Notes under the pieces: generated by a model
Database searches by the model: none
What the model saw: the letters and a program-made list of their open reading frames with translations, nothing else
Told to the model about the DNA's origin: nothing
From: Pseudomonas sp. LD120
Lineage (GTDB): Bacteria > Pseudomonadota > Gammaproteobacteria > Pseudomonadales > Pseudomonadaceae
DNA: 64,000 nt
Reading direction: 5' to 3'
Assembly: GCF_009861525.1 (NCBI RefSeq)
Contig: NZ_WVHL01000001.1
Coordinates: 496,001-560,000, forward strand
Made by a program: the position numbers and the translations under genes
In this document: positions 30,452 to 41,086 of the stretch, piece after piece
How the letters are laid out: each line of letters begins with the position of its first letter
How positions within the stretch are numbered: position 1 is the stretch's first letter

Positions 30452-31711
30452 ATGCTCGAACTTGTCGCTGCCTTTATCTGCCTGACCACCCTGCTCACCT
30501 ACGTCAATTTCCGCTTTATCGGCCTGCCGCCGACTATCGGCGTGATGGTGACTGCCCTGATCTTTTCCTTGCTGTTGCAAGGTTTGAGCTACCTGGGCTT
30601 CCCCGGACTTGAAGAACATGTCGAAGCGTTGATTGGCAAGATCGACTTCGGCGATCTACTGATGAACTGGATGCTGTCGTTCCTGCTGTTCGCCGGAGCC
30701 CTGCACGTCAACCTCAACGACCTGCGCAGCTATCGCTGGCCCATCGGCCTGCTGGCAACGGTGGGCGTACTGATCGCCACCTTGGCCATCGGCAGCCTGG
30801 CCTATTGGATCTTCGGCCTGTTCGGCTGGCAGGTGAGCTTCCTTTATTGCTTGCTGTTCGGTGCACTGATCTCCCCCACCGACCCGATTGCAGTGCTCGG
30901 CGTGCTACGCACCGCCAACGCCTCCAAACCGCTGAAAACCACCATCGTCGGTGAGTCACTGTTCAACGACGGCACCGCGGTGGTGGTGTTCACCGTGCTA
31001 TTGGGCATCGCACAGTTGGGAGAAACCCCCACGGCGGGCGCCACCGCCTGGCTGTTCGTTCATGAGGCCATTGGCGGCGCGGCGTTCGGTGGGCTGATCG
31101 GCTATCTGGTGTATCTGATGATCAAGAGCATTGAGCAGTACCAGATCGAGGTGATGCTAACCCTGGCCTTGGTGATCGGTGGCTCGGCCATGGCCAGCGA
31201 GCTACATGTGTCGGCGCCGATCGCCATGGTGGTGGCGGGTCTGATCATCGGCAACCTGGGCCGTAACCTGGCAATGAACGACATGACCCGGCGTTACCTG
31301 GATGGTTTCTGGGAGCTGCTGGACGACATGCTCAATGCCCTGTTGTTCGCGCTGATCGGCCTTGAGTTGTTGTTGCTGCCGTTCAACTGGCTGCACCTGG
31401 CGGCCGCGAGCCTGCTGGCAATAGCCATCGTGCTCTCGCGCCTGCTCACCGTGGCTCCGGCGATTCTGTTGCTACGACGCTGGCGCAACGTCCCCCGAGG
31501 CACCATCCGCATCTTGACCTGGGGTGGTCTGCGTGGCGGTGTGTCGGTGGCCCTGGCGCTGGCGCTGCCCCTGGGGCCGGAACGTGATCTGGTGCTGAGC
31601 ATCACCTACATCGTGGTGCTGTCGTCGATCCTGCTACAGGGGCTGAGCATCGGCAAACTGGTGCGCCACGTTACCCAGAACGCCCCTGCCGCCAAGGCCG
31701 AGGTCCATTGA
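30452..31711 (+). CDS. Na+/H+ antiporter, CPA1 (NhaP) family
   Basis: 419 residues. A cation/proton antiporter of the inner membrane with about 12 hydrophobic helices. The ion-site motif is ISPTDPIAVLGVLR (SPTDP) followed by GESLFNDGTAVVVF (the FNDG motif). The C-terminal RILTWGGLRGGVSVALALALP is the conserved GLRGG segment of this family. AAGGAG six bases before ATG 30452 decides the start. Ion preference (Na+, K+ or Li+) cannot be read. It converges directly on the decayed transporter below; the stops are adjacent. Confidence 0.9.
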   Translation: MLELVAAFICLTTLLTYVNFRFIGLPPTIGVMVTALIFSLLLQGLSYLGFPGLEEHVEALIGKIDFGDLLMNWMLSFLLFAGALHVNLNDLRSYRWPIGLLATVGVLIATLAIGSLAYWIFGLFGWQVSFLYCLLFGALISPTDPIAVLGVLRTANASKPLKTTIVGESLFNDGTAVVVFTVLLGIAQLGETPTAGATAWLFVHEAIGGAAFGGLIGYLVYLMIKSIEQYQIEVMLTLALVIGGSAMASELHVSAPIAMVVAGLIIGNLGRNLAMNDMTRRYLDGFWELLDDMLNALLFALIGLELLLLPFNWLHLAAASLLAIAIVLSRLLTVAPAILLLRRWRNVPRGTIRILTWGGLRGGVSVALALALPLGPERDLVLSITYIVVLSSILLQGLSIGKLVRHVTQNAPAAKAEVH

Positions 31712-32738
31712 TCATCGATTGATCTGTCGCGGACCGGGCGCCAACGCCTGGTCCGCGCCCTGGCTCGGTCGACCACTCTCGCCGCGCACCTGAGCATGGC
31801 TGATCAAGGCGAAGATGAGGCCGCCCCCCTGATGTTCCCCGCCAGGGTCGGCCCGGCGACCACCAGCCAGAAATCCCGCCACGCCAGTTCACCAGCAAAC
31901 ACCAGATAGGACACTTCCGCCGAACCCACCAGGATGAGAGTGAAATCCCCCAACGCCATTAGGCTTTGTACGAAAAGCCTTGATACTCGGTGATGCTACG
32001 TTGAAAACGGTCTCGGAATGCTCATTTACAACCCGTAAACTCCGCTTCATCGACTGTTTTCGCCTTGCCTGACCTTCGTCTCAAAACTTTTCGTACAGCG
32101 CCTATGTAGGTGATGGGGAGGATGGCCACAGCTTGGCGCTCTCCATGGACGGAATCATCCACACCCTGGTGGCAATCATCCAGCCGGAGATAATGCCTTT
32201 GGCGAACATCTGCGCACAGGCGTTTCCATGACCTCGCGGCCGATTTCGAGAAAGACCTGATCGGTTTTGCTGTCGACAATCGGCAGATACAACATCCCAT
32301 AAGCCACCAACAGCGTGCCGCACAGGTTGCCCACCAGCACCAGGCGCCATAGCCTCAACAGCCGCCCGACGTTACTCAGGCTCGGTTTACTCATTACCGG
32401 CAACACGGCGGTCAGGGTGTTTTCAGTGAACCGTTGCTGACGGGCGAGGATCACCGCCAGAAACCCCGCGCAGTACCCGAATCTGGCGATCACCTTGAAG
32501 GCCTCACCGTCCGGCAGTCGGGAATTGAGCAGGCCCATGCCCTTCAGCGACAAGCCCATGGTCAGGCCGGCGGCCAACGCCGACCACCACAGGGCGGCGA
32601 CACTGCGCTTGAGTTCCCGATCGCCCTGGGTGCTGATGATTTCGTGCAGCACCGCCGCGCGCGGTGGCTGGTTACGGTCGACGTCTTGTTGCTCTGCGGC
32701 CGACAGGCCGGGGGGTTACCGTCGCTTCGCATGCCCAT
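31712..32738 (-). pseudogene. decayed YfdC-like formate/nitrite-family transporter
   Basis: The pieces read in order as a YfdC-type FNT protein: DVDRNQPPRAAVLHEIISTQG, ARQQRFTENTLTAVLPVM, LWRLVLVGNLCGT, MFAKGIISGWMIAT, then after an inserted element MALGDFTLILVGSAEVSYLVF and IFALISHAQVRGES, ending at TGA 31712-31714. At least four frameshifts are needed (near 32711, 32205, 32130 and 31824; two lie in homopolymers). A 141-bp MITE interrupts codons for the sixth helix region. FNT proteins are pentameric membrane channels for small anions. It cannot make a functional product. Confidence 0.88.
31962..32102. mobile_element. 141-bp MITE with TA target duplication
   Basis: Terminal inverted repeats of 16 bp with two mismatches: GGCTTTGTACGAAAAG at 31962 and, on the other strand, GGCGCTGTACGAAAAG ending at 32102. 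TA flanks both ends (31960-31961 and 32103-32104). Removing the element plus one TA restores the transporter frame (ITY-I-MALGDF), which confirms the boundaries. It holds no gene. TA duplication suggests mobilisation by an IS630/mariner- or IS5-type transposase supplied elsewhere. Confidence 0.85.
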
Positions 32739-32859
32739 GGAGATTCTCAACCAAGTGGGCCGTATGAGTTACGACACATCGGGTTCAGGGCTGTTCCATG
32801 CGGATCGACGCCCGCTTGCTGGCGAAGGCAGCCAGGAGCGCGCCTTCACCCAAGGGCGA

Positions 32860-33255
32860 TCAGGCTTCGTCCTTGAACTGGTCCTTGACGTATTTGATCT
32901 CGGTGCGGCCGTGGGGCGCCGGCAAGCCATCCTCACCGAGGTTGACGAAGACCATCTTCTCGACGGTGAGAATAGATTTGCGGGTGATCTTGTTGCGCAC
33001 TTCACAGGTCAGGGTGATGGAGGTACGGCCGAACTCGGTGGCGGTGATACCCAGCTCGATGATGTCGCCCTGGCGCGAAGCGCTGACAAAGTTGATTTCC
33101 GAAATGTACTTGGTGACCACCCGCTGGTTGCCCAGTTGAACAATGGCGTAGATCGCCGCTTCTTCGTCGATCCAGCGCAACAGGCTGCCGCCGAACAGCG
33201 TGCCGTTGGGATTGAGGTCTTCGGGTTTTACCCACTTGCGGGTATGGAAATTCAT
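32860..33255 (-). CDS. acyl-CoA thioesterase, hotdog fold (YciA-like)
   Basis: 131 residues from ATG 33255 (AGGAG six bases upstream; upstream in-frame codons are out of family). PEDLNPNGTLFGGSLLRWIDEEAAIYA carries the hotdog thioesterase signature with catalytic aspartate (WIDE). EINFVSASRQGDIIELG is the second conserved strand. These enzymes hydrolyse acyl-CoA to free acid and CoA, often for broad chain lengths. It is divergent from ahcY across 327 bases containing the ahcY promoter and riboswitch. Confidence 0.85.
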   Translation of the reverse strand: MNFHTRKWVKPEDLNPNGTLFGGSLLRWIDEEAAIYAIVQLGNQRVVTKYISEINFVSASRQGDIIELGITATEFGRTSITLTCEVRNKITRKSILTVEKMVFVNLGEDGLPAPHGRTEIKYVKDQFKDEA

Positions 33256-33376
33256 ATTCACTCCTGACCGTACTGCCAATTGATGCCCGGCATCATGGCA
33301 GACCGAGCGGTCATGCTCTACGCAACCTCGACTATGGTCGTGATTAATGATCTTCATCCAGGCGACAGAAACACTT

Positions 33377-33404
33377 TTGGAAGTCCGCCTCAGCCAGCTA
33401 TAAT
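33377..33404 (+). promoter_or_regulatory. sigma-70 promoter of ahcY
   Basis: TTGGAA (33377-33382), 16-base spacer, and a consensus TATAAT (33399-33404). Transcription would start near 33411, about 50 bases before the SAH riboswitch. Confidence 0.68.
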
Positions 33405-33408
33405 CGCC

Positions 33409-33424
33409 ACCGTTTCAAAACGGT
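33409..33424. promoter_or_regulatory. palindrome at the predicted ahcY start site
   Basis: ACCGTTT-CA-AAACGGT, perfect 7-bp arms, centred just after the -10 box; a further half-copy ACCGTTTT follows at about 33439. The position would suit a repressor, but it could also be a 5' RNA hairpin. Confidence 0.4.
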
Positions 33425-33458
33425 CATCTGCACTTGATACCGTTTTCCCGCCACCTGT

Positions 33459-34992
<1,534 letters not shown>

Positions 34993-34994
34993 GA

Positions 34995-35172
34995 GCAGCT
35001 GCAAGCTTTGAGCTTCAAGCGGCAAGCCAGGGCCACAAGCCGGGCTTGTCGCACAAAGCCTCACGCTTTACCCCTATTTGCTTAAACAGTGTCAGGCAAC
35101 AAGCTCCAGGACCGGGAGATGAGCGCACCCACGCTTCTTCTGGCGCTTGCAGCTTGCGGCTTGTAGCTGGAG
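34995..35172. repeat. inverted repeat pair between ahcY and metF
   Basis: GCAGCTGCAAGCTTTGAGC and CAAGCGGCAAG near the left end face CTTGCAGCTTGCGGCTTG and TAGCTGG at the right, a REP-like arrangement filling most of the 189-base gap. No T-run terminator follows, so read-through into metF is possible. Confidence 0.55.
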
Positions 35173-35181
35173 GTTCCCTCC

Positions 35182-36027
35182 ATGTCCCAAGACCGTCGCT
35201 ACAGCTTCGAGTTCTTCCCCACCAAGACCGATGCTGGGCATGAAAAACTGCTCGCCACTGCCCGTCAGTTGGCTGGCTACAACCCCGACTTCTTCTCCTG
35301 CACCTACGGCGCCGGCGGCTCGACCCGTGATCGCACAGTCAACACTGTGCTGCAACTGGAGAGCGAAGTACGAATTCCCGCAGCGCCACACTTGTCCTGC
35401 GTCGGCGACAGCAAGGACGACCTGCGCGGCCTGCTCAAGCAGTACCAGGCCGCCGGCATCAAGCGCATCGTTGCCCTGCGCGGCGACCTGCCTTCGGGCA
35501 TGGGCATGGCCAGCGGCGAACTGCGTCACGCCAACGATCTGGTGAGCTTCATTCGTGAAGAGACCGGCAGCCACTTCCATATCGAAGTCGCCGCCTACCC
35601 GGAAATGCACCCGCAAGCACGCAACTTCGAAGACGACCTATTCAACTTCGTGCGTAAGGCCAATGCGGGCGCCGACAGTGCGATCACCCAGTACTTCTTC
35701 AACGCCGACAGCTATTTCTACTTCGTCGAACGCGTGCAGAAGATGGGTGTGAACATCCCCATCGTGCCGGGCATCATGCCGATCACCAACTACAGCAAGC
35801 TGGCGCGTTTTTCCGACGCCTGCGGTGCCGAGATCCCGCGCTGGATTCGCAAGCAGCTGGAAGCCTACGGCGACGACAGCGCCAGCATCCAAGCCTTCGG
35901 CGAGCACGTCATCAGTGAAATGTGCGAACGCCTGCTGCAAGGTGGCGCGCCAGGGCTGCACTTCTATACCCTGAACCAGGCAGAGCCGAGCCTGGCGATC
36001 TGGAAAAACCTGAAACTGCCGCGCTGA
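35182..36027 (+). CDS. metF: 5,10-methylenetetrahydrofolate reductase
   Basis: 281 residues, near the length of E. coli MetF (296). It reduces methylene-THF to methyl-THF with FAD and NADH, feeding methionine synthesis. SFEFFPTKTDAGHEKL (EFFPPK-like), TYGAGGSTRD (the conserved flavin/folate block), PHLSCVGDSKDDLR, IVALRGDLPSG and AVTQYFF-like SAITQYFFNAD are visible. GGAGG lies before ATG 35182. It sits downstream of ahcY and ends at a clear terminator. Confidence 0.95.
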   Translation: MSQDRRYSFEFFPTKTDAGHEKLLATARQLAGYNPDFFSCTYGAGGSTRDRTVNTVLQLESEVRIPAAPHLSCVGDSKDDLRGLLKQYQAAGIKRIVALRGDLPSGMGMASGELRHANDLVSFIREETGSHFHIEVAAYPEMHPQARNFEDDLFNFVRKANAGADSAITQYFFNADSYFYFVERVQKMGVNIPIVPGIMPITNYSKLARFSDACGAEIPRWIRKQLEAYGDDSASIQAFGEHVISEMCERLLQGGAPGLHFYTLNQAEPSLAIWKNLKLPR

Positions 36028-36048
36028 AATGGCATAGCATTCAGAACG

Positions 36049-36078
36049 AGGCCCTGGCGAAATCCAGGGCCTTTTTTT
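36049..36078 (+). terminator. rho-independent terminator after metF
   Basis: Stem AGGCCCTGG/CCAGGGCCT, 6-base loop, then a T-run; 21 bases after the metF stop. Confidence 0.92.
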
Positions 36079-36113
36079 CACTCTACCCAACTGTCCAGGG
36101 ATGATCGCTGCAG

Positions 36114-37196
36114 ATGTCCACAACTCGCCCCATCACAAACCCACAGCTGATTTATCTGGTTTACGGTGCCAGCACCTACCACCAAGAAGCCGTGTTCAGT
36201 ATCGCCAGCGCCGTGGCCGGCCTGCGCGAAACACCGGGTGAAGGATTGGACATTCAAGTTTTCACCGACAACCCCGCGCCTTACCGTAACTTGCCGGTTC
36301 AGGTCCATGAGCTGGACGAACGCACCCGTCAGGCCTGGATCGCTCCACATGGTTACCACTTCCGCGCCAAACACGTAGTGATGCAACAAGTGCTGCAGGA
36401 GTTTGAGCGCGCGCTGCTGATCGACACCGATACGTTTTTCCACTGCTCGCCACTGGAACTGTTTCGTCGCATCAAGCCTGGCACCCTGCTGTGTAATGCC
36501 TTTGGCATGCAATACGGCAGCAACAAAGAAGCCGTGCTGTATCAAACGCTGGCGCCAGTGCTGCGACAAAGAAACCTGGCAGATGATCAGATGCCGCTAC
36601 TGAACTCCGGCGTCATCGGCCTTGATCGCACAGATGCGCGTGTCCTGGATCATTCGATCGCCTTGATGGATGAGTTGTACCCTCTGGCGCAAGGCGCCTA
36701 TACCCTTGAAGAGTTCTGCCTGTCGGTAGCCGCCTATCGCACAACGCAGGTACGCGAGTGTCCCGACCTGATTCATCACTACTGGAGCCGCAAACAGCTG
36801 TTCCGCGCCAAGATAAAAGCCTGGCTGGACAAACACGGCGCCGACCCGGTCAGCAGTTTCGCACTAGATGAAACACGTCTGGTGACCGCAACACTGCCAA
36901 GGCCTCCCGCGCTCCAGCGCTTGACTTATAAGCTCGTGACGCTGGCCCTGCCCAAACAGCAACGCCAGTTCATGCGTGAAATCCTTTATGGTTGCTACCA
37001 ACACCCCAATCCATTCGATCAGGCCTGTGCCCCTGTCTGGTGGGAAAAAGCCCGTGAAAACGTTGAGCGTCGCCTTGATACCCCCCTTGAAAACCATCAG
37101 CTCGAACACTGGTTCAACCATCCGATTACTCGTCTGGTATTGGGTCAGCGCCGTAAAGCGATTTACTCGCATCTGGTACAAACAAAAGGCGAGTAA
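36114..37196 (+). CDS. putative glycosyltransferase-like protein (DTD motif)
   Basis: 360 residues, soluble, no signal peptide. LIYLVYGASTYHQEAVFSI at the start, FRAKHVVMQQVLQ, and RALLIDTDTFFH place a DxD-type metal/nucleotide-sugar motif at about residue 106, as in GT-A-fold glycosyltransferases (GT8-like). PLLNSGVIGLDRT is a matching later block. The rest, including a WWEKARENVERRL tail, is not familiar to me, so donor and acceptor are unknown. It begins 35 bases after the metF terminator with only a weak AGGG upstream and stands alone. Confidence 0.58.
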   Translation: MSTTRPITNPQLIYLVYGASTYHQEAVFSIASAVAGLRETPGEGLDIQVFTDNPAPYRNLPVQVHELDERTRQAWIAPHGYHFRAKHVVMQQVLQEFERALLIDTDTFFHCSPLELFRRIKPGTLLCNAFGMQYGSNKEAVLYQTLAPVLRQRNLADDQMPLLNSGVIGLDRTDARVLDHSIALMDELYPLAQGAYTLEEFCLSVAAYRTTQVRECPDLIHHYWSRKQLFRAKIKAWLDKHGADPVSSFALDETRLVTATLPRPPALQRLTYKLVTLALPKQQRQFMREILYGCYQHPNPFDQACAPVWWEKARENVERRLDTPLENHQLEHWFNHPITRLVLGQRRKAIYSHLVQTKGE

Positions 37197-37252
37197 CCCT
37201 TGAGCTAGACGGCCGCTAGCTATTTCACTGGTTCTCGTCGTAATCTCCAACG

Positions 37253-38050
37253 ATGCCCGCCATTGCCCAATTACTAACAGCCTTGCTTTTGGCTTGCCTG
37301 AGCGTTAACGCTCAGGGCGAGAAGCTGCGCATTGTCACCGAGCCGTGGGCACCTTATGTCTATGAGGAACATGGCAAGGCGCGGGGCCTGGACTACGAAA
37401 CCACGGCCATTGTCTTTCAGCGCCTGGGGATCGAGGTGGAGTGGCAATTCCTGCCCTGGAAGCGCTGCCTGGCGATGCTGGAGACCGGTCAAGCCGACGG
37501 CGCCCTGGACATTTTCCACAGCGACCAGCGCGACGCCAGCCTGCTCTATCCCAGCGAACCGCTGTCCGACGTCGAGTTCGTGATGTTCTACGCCAAGCAG
37601 CGGCCGCATCCTTTCAAGCATCTGGACGAGCTCAAAGGCCTGACCATCGGCACCTCTCCCGGCTATCTGTACAGCGATGACTTCAGCGAGTCGACGCTGT
37701 TCAATCGTGAACCGGCCCCCACTCACGAAGCCAACTTCGGCAAGCTGCTGCTGGGACGGATCGACCTACTGATCACTGACAAACGGGTCGGCCAGCACCT
37801 GCTGGACAGCCTGGGGATCCGCGATCAGATCCGTCAGAATCCGACGGTCATCAGCCGCCAAAGCCAGTACCTGGCGCTGCGCCGCAATGCCGGAATGGAC
37901 CTGCTGGTGCAGCGTTTCGGCGCCGAACTCAAACGTTTCAAGCGCGAACCGGCCTACGCTGAGTTGAGCGCCCAATACGGTGCCGCCACTCCTCTGCCGC
38001 CCGTCCGACCGCTATCGACACCGGAGTCAGAAAAAACCGTTGAGCAGTAG
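37253..38050 (+). CDS. periplasmic substrate-binding protein (SBP family 3), orphan
   Basis: 265 residues. Signal peptide MPAIAQLLTALLLACLSVNAQG, then EKLRIVTEPWAPYVYEEHGKARGLDYETTAIVFQRLGI and QFLPWKRCLAMLETGQADGALDIF, typical of extracellular solute-binding proteins family 3. The C-terminal ~20 residues are proline-rich and unlike the family. No ABC permease or ATPase is adjacent. It resembles the binding protein at 11112 and, as there, the ligand is unknown. Confidence 0.8.
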   Translation: MPAIAQLLTALLLACLSVNAQGEKLRIVTEPWAPYVYEEHGKARGLDYETTAIVFQRLGIEVEWQFLPWKRCLAMLETGQADGALDIFHSDQRDASLLYPSEPLSDVEFVMFYAKQRPHPFKHLDELKGLTIGTSPGYLYSDDFSESTLFNREPAPTHEANFGKLLLGRIDLLITDKRVGQHLLDSLGIRDQIRQNPTVISRQSQYLALRRNAGMDLLVQRFGAELKRFKREPAYAELSAQYGAATPLPPVRPLSTPESEKTVEQ

Positions 38051-38077
38051 GAAAGCAGCGCACATCGAATGCTCTGT

Positions 38078-38291
38078 TATACTCCGGCCTCCCGCCAGGC
38101 TCACGCCCGGACGCTGGACCCTGTTCAAGGCATCTTCACCACGCTACGGCGCAGCCAACCGGCCCGCGCGAGCCTGCGGTGGATGAGTCTTCAGGCCAGC
38201 AGGACCGGACGGGATTGCGTCCTCTTAAACGCCATTCACGCTCGGCAAGATTATCCCTTTGGGCCAAGCCCTCACTAAAACAGGATTACTC
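38078..38291 (+). promoter_or_regulatory. candidate rhlE promoter and long 5' leader
   Basis: A TATACT at 38078-38083 could be the -10 of rhlE; no good -35 is seen. That would give a message leader of about 200 bases, GC-rich on its left side, before the AGGA at 38282. No known RNA element was recognised in it. Long leaders are common on RNA-helicase messages. Confidence 0.3.
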
Positions 38292-40154
38292 ATGTCCTTT
38301 GCTTCCCTCGGTCTCTCCGAGGCTTTAGTCGGTGCCATCGAAGCCGCCGGCTATACCCAGCCTACTCCGGTGCAACAGCGGGCCATTCCCGCCGTGTTGC
38401 AAGGTCGCGATCTGATGGTCGCGGCACAGACAGGTACTGGTAAAACCGGCGGTTTCGCCCTTCCGATCCTGGAGCGGTTGTTTCCCAACGGTCACCCGGA
38501 CAAATCCCAACGTCACGGCCCGCGCCAACCGCGCGTACTGGTCCTGACCCCGACTCGCGAACTGGCCGCGCAAGTGCATGACAGCTTCAAGCTGTATGCC
38601 CGCGACCTGAAGTTCGTCAGCGCCTGCATCTTCGGTGGCGTCGGCATGAACCCGCAGGTCCAGGCCATGGCCCGTGGCGTTGACGTGCTGGTGGCGTGCC
38701 CCGGTCGCCTGCTGGACCTGGCCGGCCAGGGCAGCGTCGACCTGTCCCACGTGGAAATCCTGGTACTCGACGAAGCCGACCGCATGCTCGACATGGGCTT
38801 CGTCCATGACGTCAAGAAGGTCCTCGCCCGCCTGCCGGCCAAGCGCCAGAACCTGCTGTTCTCCGCGACCTTCTCCAAGGACATCACGGACCTGGCCGGC
38901 AAGCTGCTGCACAACCCCGAACGCATCGAAGTCACCCCGCCGAACACCACGGTGGAGCGCATCGAGCAACGGGTGTTCCGCCTGCCCGCCAGCCACAAGC
39001 GCTCGCTGCTGGCTCACCTGATCACCGCTGGTGCCTGGGAACAGGTGCTGGTGTTCACCCGTACCAAGCACGGCGCCAACCGCCTGGCCGAGTACCTGGA
39101 CAAGCACGGCCTGAGCGCCGTGGCGATCCACGGCAACAAGAGCCAGAACGCCCGCACCAAAGCCCTGGCCGATTTCAAGGCCGGCGACGTGCGGATCCTG
39201 GTGGCCACCGATATCGCCGCTCGCGGCCTGGACATCGACCAACTGCCCCACGTGGTCAACTTCGAGCTGCCCAACGTTGACGAAGACTACGTGCACCGCA
39301 TCGGCCGCACCGGTCGTGCCGGGCGCTCGGGCGAAGCCATCTCCCTGGTTGCCCCGGACGAAGAGAAACTGCTGAAAAGCATCGAGCGCATGACCAAGCA
39401 GAAGATCGCCGACGGCGACCTGATGGGCTTCGATGCCAGCGCCGTGGAAGCCGAGAAGCCGGAAGTGCGCGAGCGGCCAGACGTGCGCAACCCGCGCAAC
39501 TCCCGTGGTCCCCGTGGCGATGGCCCGAACGGCGGTGGCGGCGGCGGTGGTCGCAAGGACAAAGGCAAAGACAAGGGCGGCAAAGACAAACCCGCTCGTG
39601 GCGAACGCCCTGCCCGTGAGCAGAAACCTCGCGAAGGCACCCCGGCCCGCGAACAGCGCCAGCCGACGCCGCGCGCCGATCGCGCGCCGGACGAATTCCT
39701 CGACGACGATGTGGATAACTTCGGTAACCGCGCTGACTACGTCAGCCCGTACCAGAACAAGAACAACCAGCAAGGCCGTGGTCGCCGTCCAGGGGCTCCA
39801 GCCCAGGGCGCAGGCGCCGGCAATGCGCCCCGTGGCGGCGGTCAGGGCCGTTCCGGCAACCCGCGCAACAGCAACGGCAGCACCACCGGTACCGCGCCAG
39901 CCAAGCGCAGCGGCGGTGCGCGCAACGGCGCGCCTCGTGACAGCCAAGGCCGTCGCGACGAATCGCGCAATCGTCGCCCGAACCGTGACGATCAACCGCG
40001 TCAAGAGCCGGCCGTGCAGAGTCCTCGGGGTAACCAACCGAAGATCATGCACAAGGAATCCAAGGCCGACCGCTTCCCGACGCCTGAGCAACTGGATCAG
40101 TTGCCAAGCCGTCCACGGGGCGAGAAGCCGGCGCTGCTGACTCGCAATCGCTGA
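38292..40154 (+). CDS. rhlE: ATP-dependent RNA helicase RhlE
   Basis: 620 residues. A DEAD-box helicase acting in ribosome assembly and RNA turnover. Motifs: [12 protein letters not shown] (Q), AAQTGTGKT (Walker A), [57 protein letters not shown] and [13 protein letters not shown]. From about residue 385 a ~235-residue low-complexity tail rich in R, G, N, P and K (RGG-like, with a G8 run and [12 protein letters not shown]) follows. This is longer than the E. coli RhlE tail and probably binds RNA or drives condensation. ATG 38292 has AGGA upstream. Confidence 0.93.
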   Translation: MSFASLGLSEALVGAIEAAGYTQPTPVQQRAIPAVLQGRDLMVAAQTGTGKTGGFALPILERLFPNGHPDKSQRHGPRQPRVLVLTPTRELAAQVHDSFKLYARDLKFVSACIFGGVGMNPQVQAMARGVDVLVACPGRLLDLAGQGSVDLSHVEILVLDEADRMLDMGFVHDVKKVLARLPAKRQNLLFSATFSKDITDLAGKLLHNPERIEVTPPNTTVERIEQRVFRLPASHKRSLLAHLITAGAWEQVLVFTRTKHGANRLAEYLDKHGLSAVAIHGNKSQNARTKALADFKAGDVRILVATDIAARGLDIDQLPHVVNFELPNVDEDYVHRIGRTGRAGRSGEAISLVAPDEEKLLKSIERMTKQKIADGDLMGFDASAVEAEKPEVRERPDVRNPRNSRGPRGDGPNGGGGGGGRKDKGKDKGGKDKPARGERPAREQKPREGTPAREQRQPTPRADRAPDEFLDDDVDNFGNRADYVSPYQNKNNQQGRGRRPGAPAQGAGAGNAPRGGGQGRSGNPRNSNGSTTGTAPAKRSGGARNGAPRDSQGRRDESRNRRPNRDDQPRQEPAVQSPRGNQPKIMHKESKADRFPTPEQLDQLPSRPRGEKPALLTRNR

Positions 40155-40171
40155 GTCGATCCGCTGCAGCG

Positions 40172-40208
40172 AAAAACGCCCCTGGTCGCAAGACCCGGGG
40201 CGTTTTTT
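40172..40208 (+). terminator. rho-independent terminator after rhlE
   Basis: AACGCCCC and GGGGCGTT arms with an inner GGTC/GACC helix and a GCAA loop, then a T-run; 18 bases after the stop. Confidence 0.88.
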
Positions 40209-40233
40209 GTGGCGGCTGGTCGAGGGCGCTTTC

Positions 40234-40447
40234 TGTAGCCGCTGCCACAGGCTGCGAACGACGGGGAACCTGGCGCAAGGGCCTGCCAGGCTCACCGGGC
40301 TGCATGACGGGCAATAAAAAACGCCCCCGATTTGTAGTCGGGGGCGTTTTTTTGCTTCGGTGAAGGTTGCGATCAGTCCGATAAGGGCTGTGCGAATTGA
40401 ATCGCGAAGGCCCTGCGGGCCTTTTCGCAGCCTGCAGCAGCGGCTAC
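40234..40447. repeat. REP pair flanking the yceI terminator
   Basis: TGTAGCCGCTGCCACAGGCTGCG at left and CGCAGCCTGCAGCAGCGGCTAC (40426-40447) at right are inverted copies of the 8673-8774 family, about 165 bases apart. Between them lies the terminator at 40321-40353. The 303-base region between rhlE and yceI holds no gene. Confidence 0.72.
40321..40353. terminator. terminator for yceI, bidirectional
   Basis: Perfect 10-bp stem ACGCCCCCGA/TCGGGGGCGT, 7-base loop, flanked by A-run and T-run. On the minus strand it would end the cytochrome b561-yceI message. Confidence 0.88.
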
Positions 40448-40457
40448 AGACGAAGCA

Positions 40458-41054
40458 TTACTTCGCCTTCACACCTTCAAAGGTGATGTACAGGTCGACG
40501 TTGTTGGACGCCGGGCCCAGGTCCATCATTTTGCCGAAATCCTGGCGATTGATGCTGGTGGTGCCTTCGAAGCCGGCACGGTAGCCGCCCCATGGATCCT
40601 TGCCTTCACCCAGGAAAGTGGCCTTGACCACCACCGGCTTGGTCACGCCGTGCAGGGTCAGATCGCCCGCCACGTCAGCGGTCAGCTTGCCGTCGGCATT
40701 CTTGCCGGTGGGCTTGACGCTGGTGGACACGAACTTGGCATCGGCAAACTTGCTGGACTCCAGGAAATCCTTGCTGGTGATGTGCTTGTCACGTTCGGCG
40801 TGGTTGGTGAACACGCTGGCAGTGCGCACGTTGACTTCGATCTTGGCGTCTTCAGGCTTGGCGGCGTCGAAGCTGAACTTGCCGTCCAGGTCCTTGAAGG
40901 TACCGGTGATGTAGCTATAGCCCAGGTGGCTGATCTTGAAGTCGACAAAGGCGTGCTGGCCTTCCTTGTCGATCACGTAGTCCGCCGCCATTACTTGACC
41001 AGCCGCCAATACAGCAGATCCGATTGCCAATGCGGCGAGAGTCTTTTTCAACAT
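40458..41054 (-). CDS. yceI: YceI-family periplasmic lipid-binding protein
   Basis: 198 residues with signal peptide [23 protein letters not shown] (cut before ADYVID). [27 protein letters not shown] and the later [13 protein letters not shown] are YceI signatures; the lipocalin-like barrel binds polyprenoid chains in this family. AGGA nine bases before ATG 41054 fixes the start. It lies 32 bases after the cytochrome b561 gene on the same strand, the same pair as E. coli yceJ-yceI. Confidence 0.9.
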   Translation of the reverse strand: MLKKTLAALAIGSAVLAAGQVMAADYVIDKEGQHAFVDFKISHLGYSYITGTFKDLDGKFSFDAAKPEDAKIEVNVRTASVFTNHAERDKHITSKDFLESSKFADAKFVSTSVKPTGKNADGKLTADVAGDLTLHGVTKPVVVKATFLGEGKDPWGGYRAGFEGTTSINRQDFGKMMDLGPASNNVDLYITFEGVKAK

Positions 41055-41086
41055 GCTTTCTATTCCTTTTGAGTCAAGGTTGAACA

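Noticed and set aside
31962-32102. A complete insertion sequence
   Set aside because: At 141 bp it has no transposase gene; only the ends and target duplication are present.
38325-40295. A 656-residue minus-strand frame opposite rhlE
   Set aside because: Antisense shadow of the helicase and its low-complexity tail; it also runs through the rhlE terminator.
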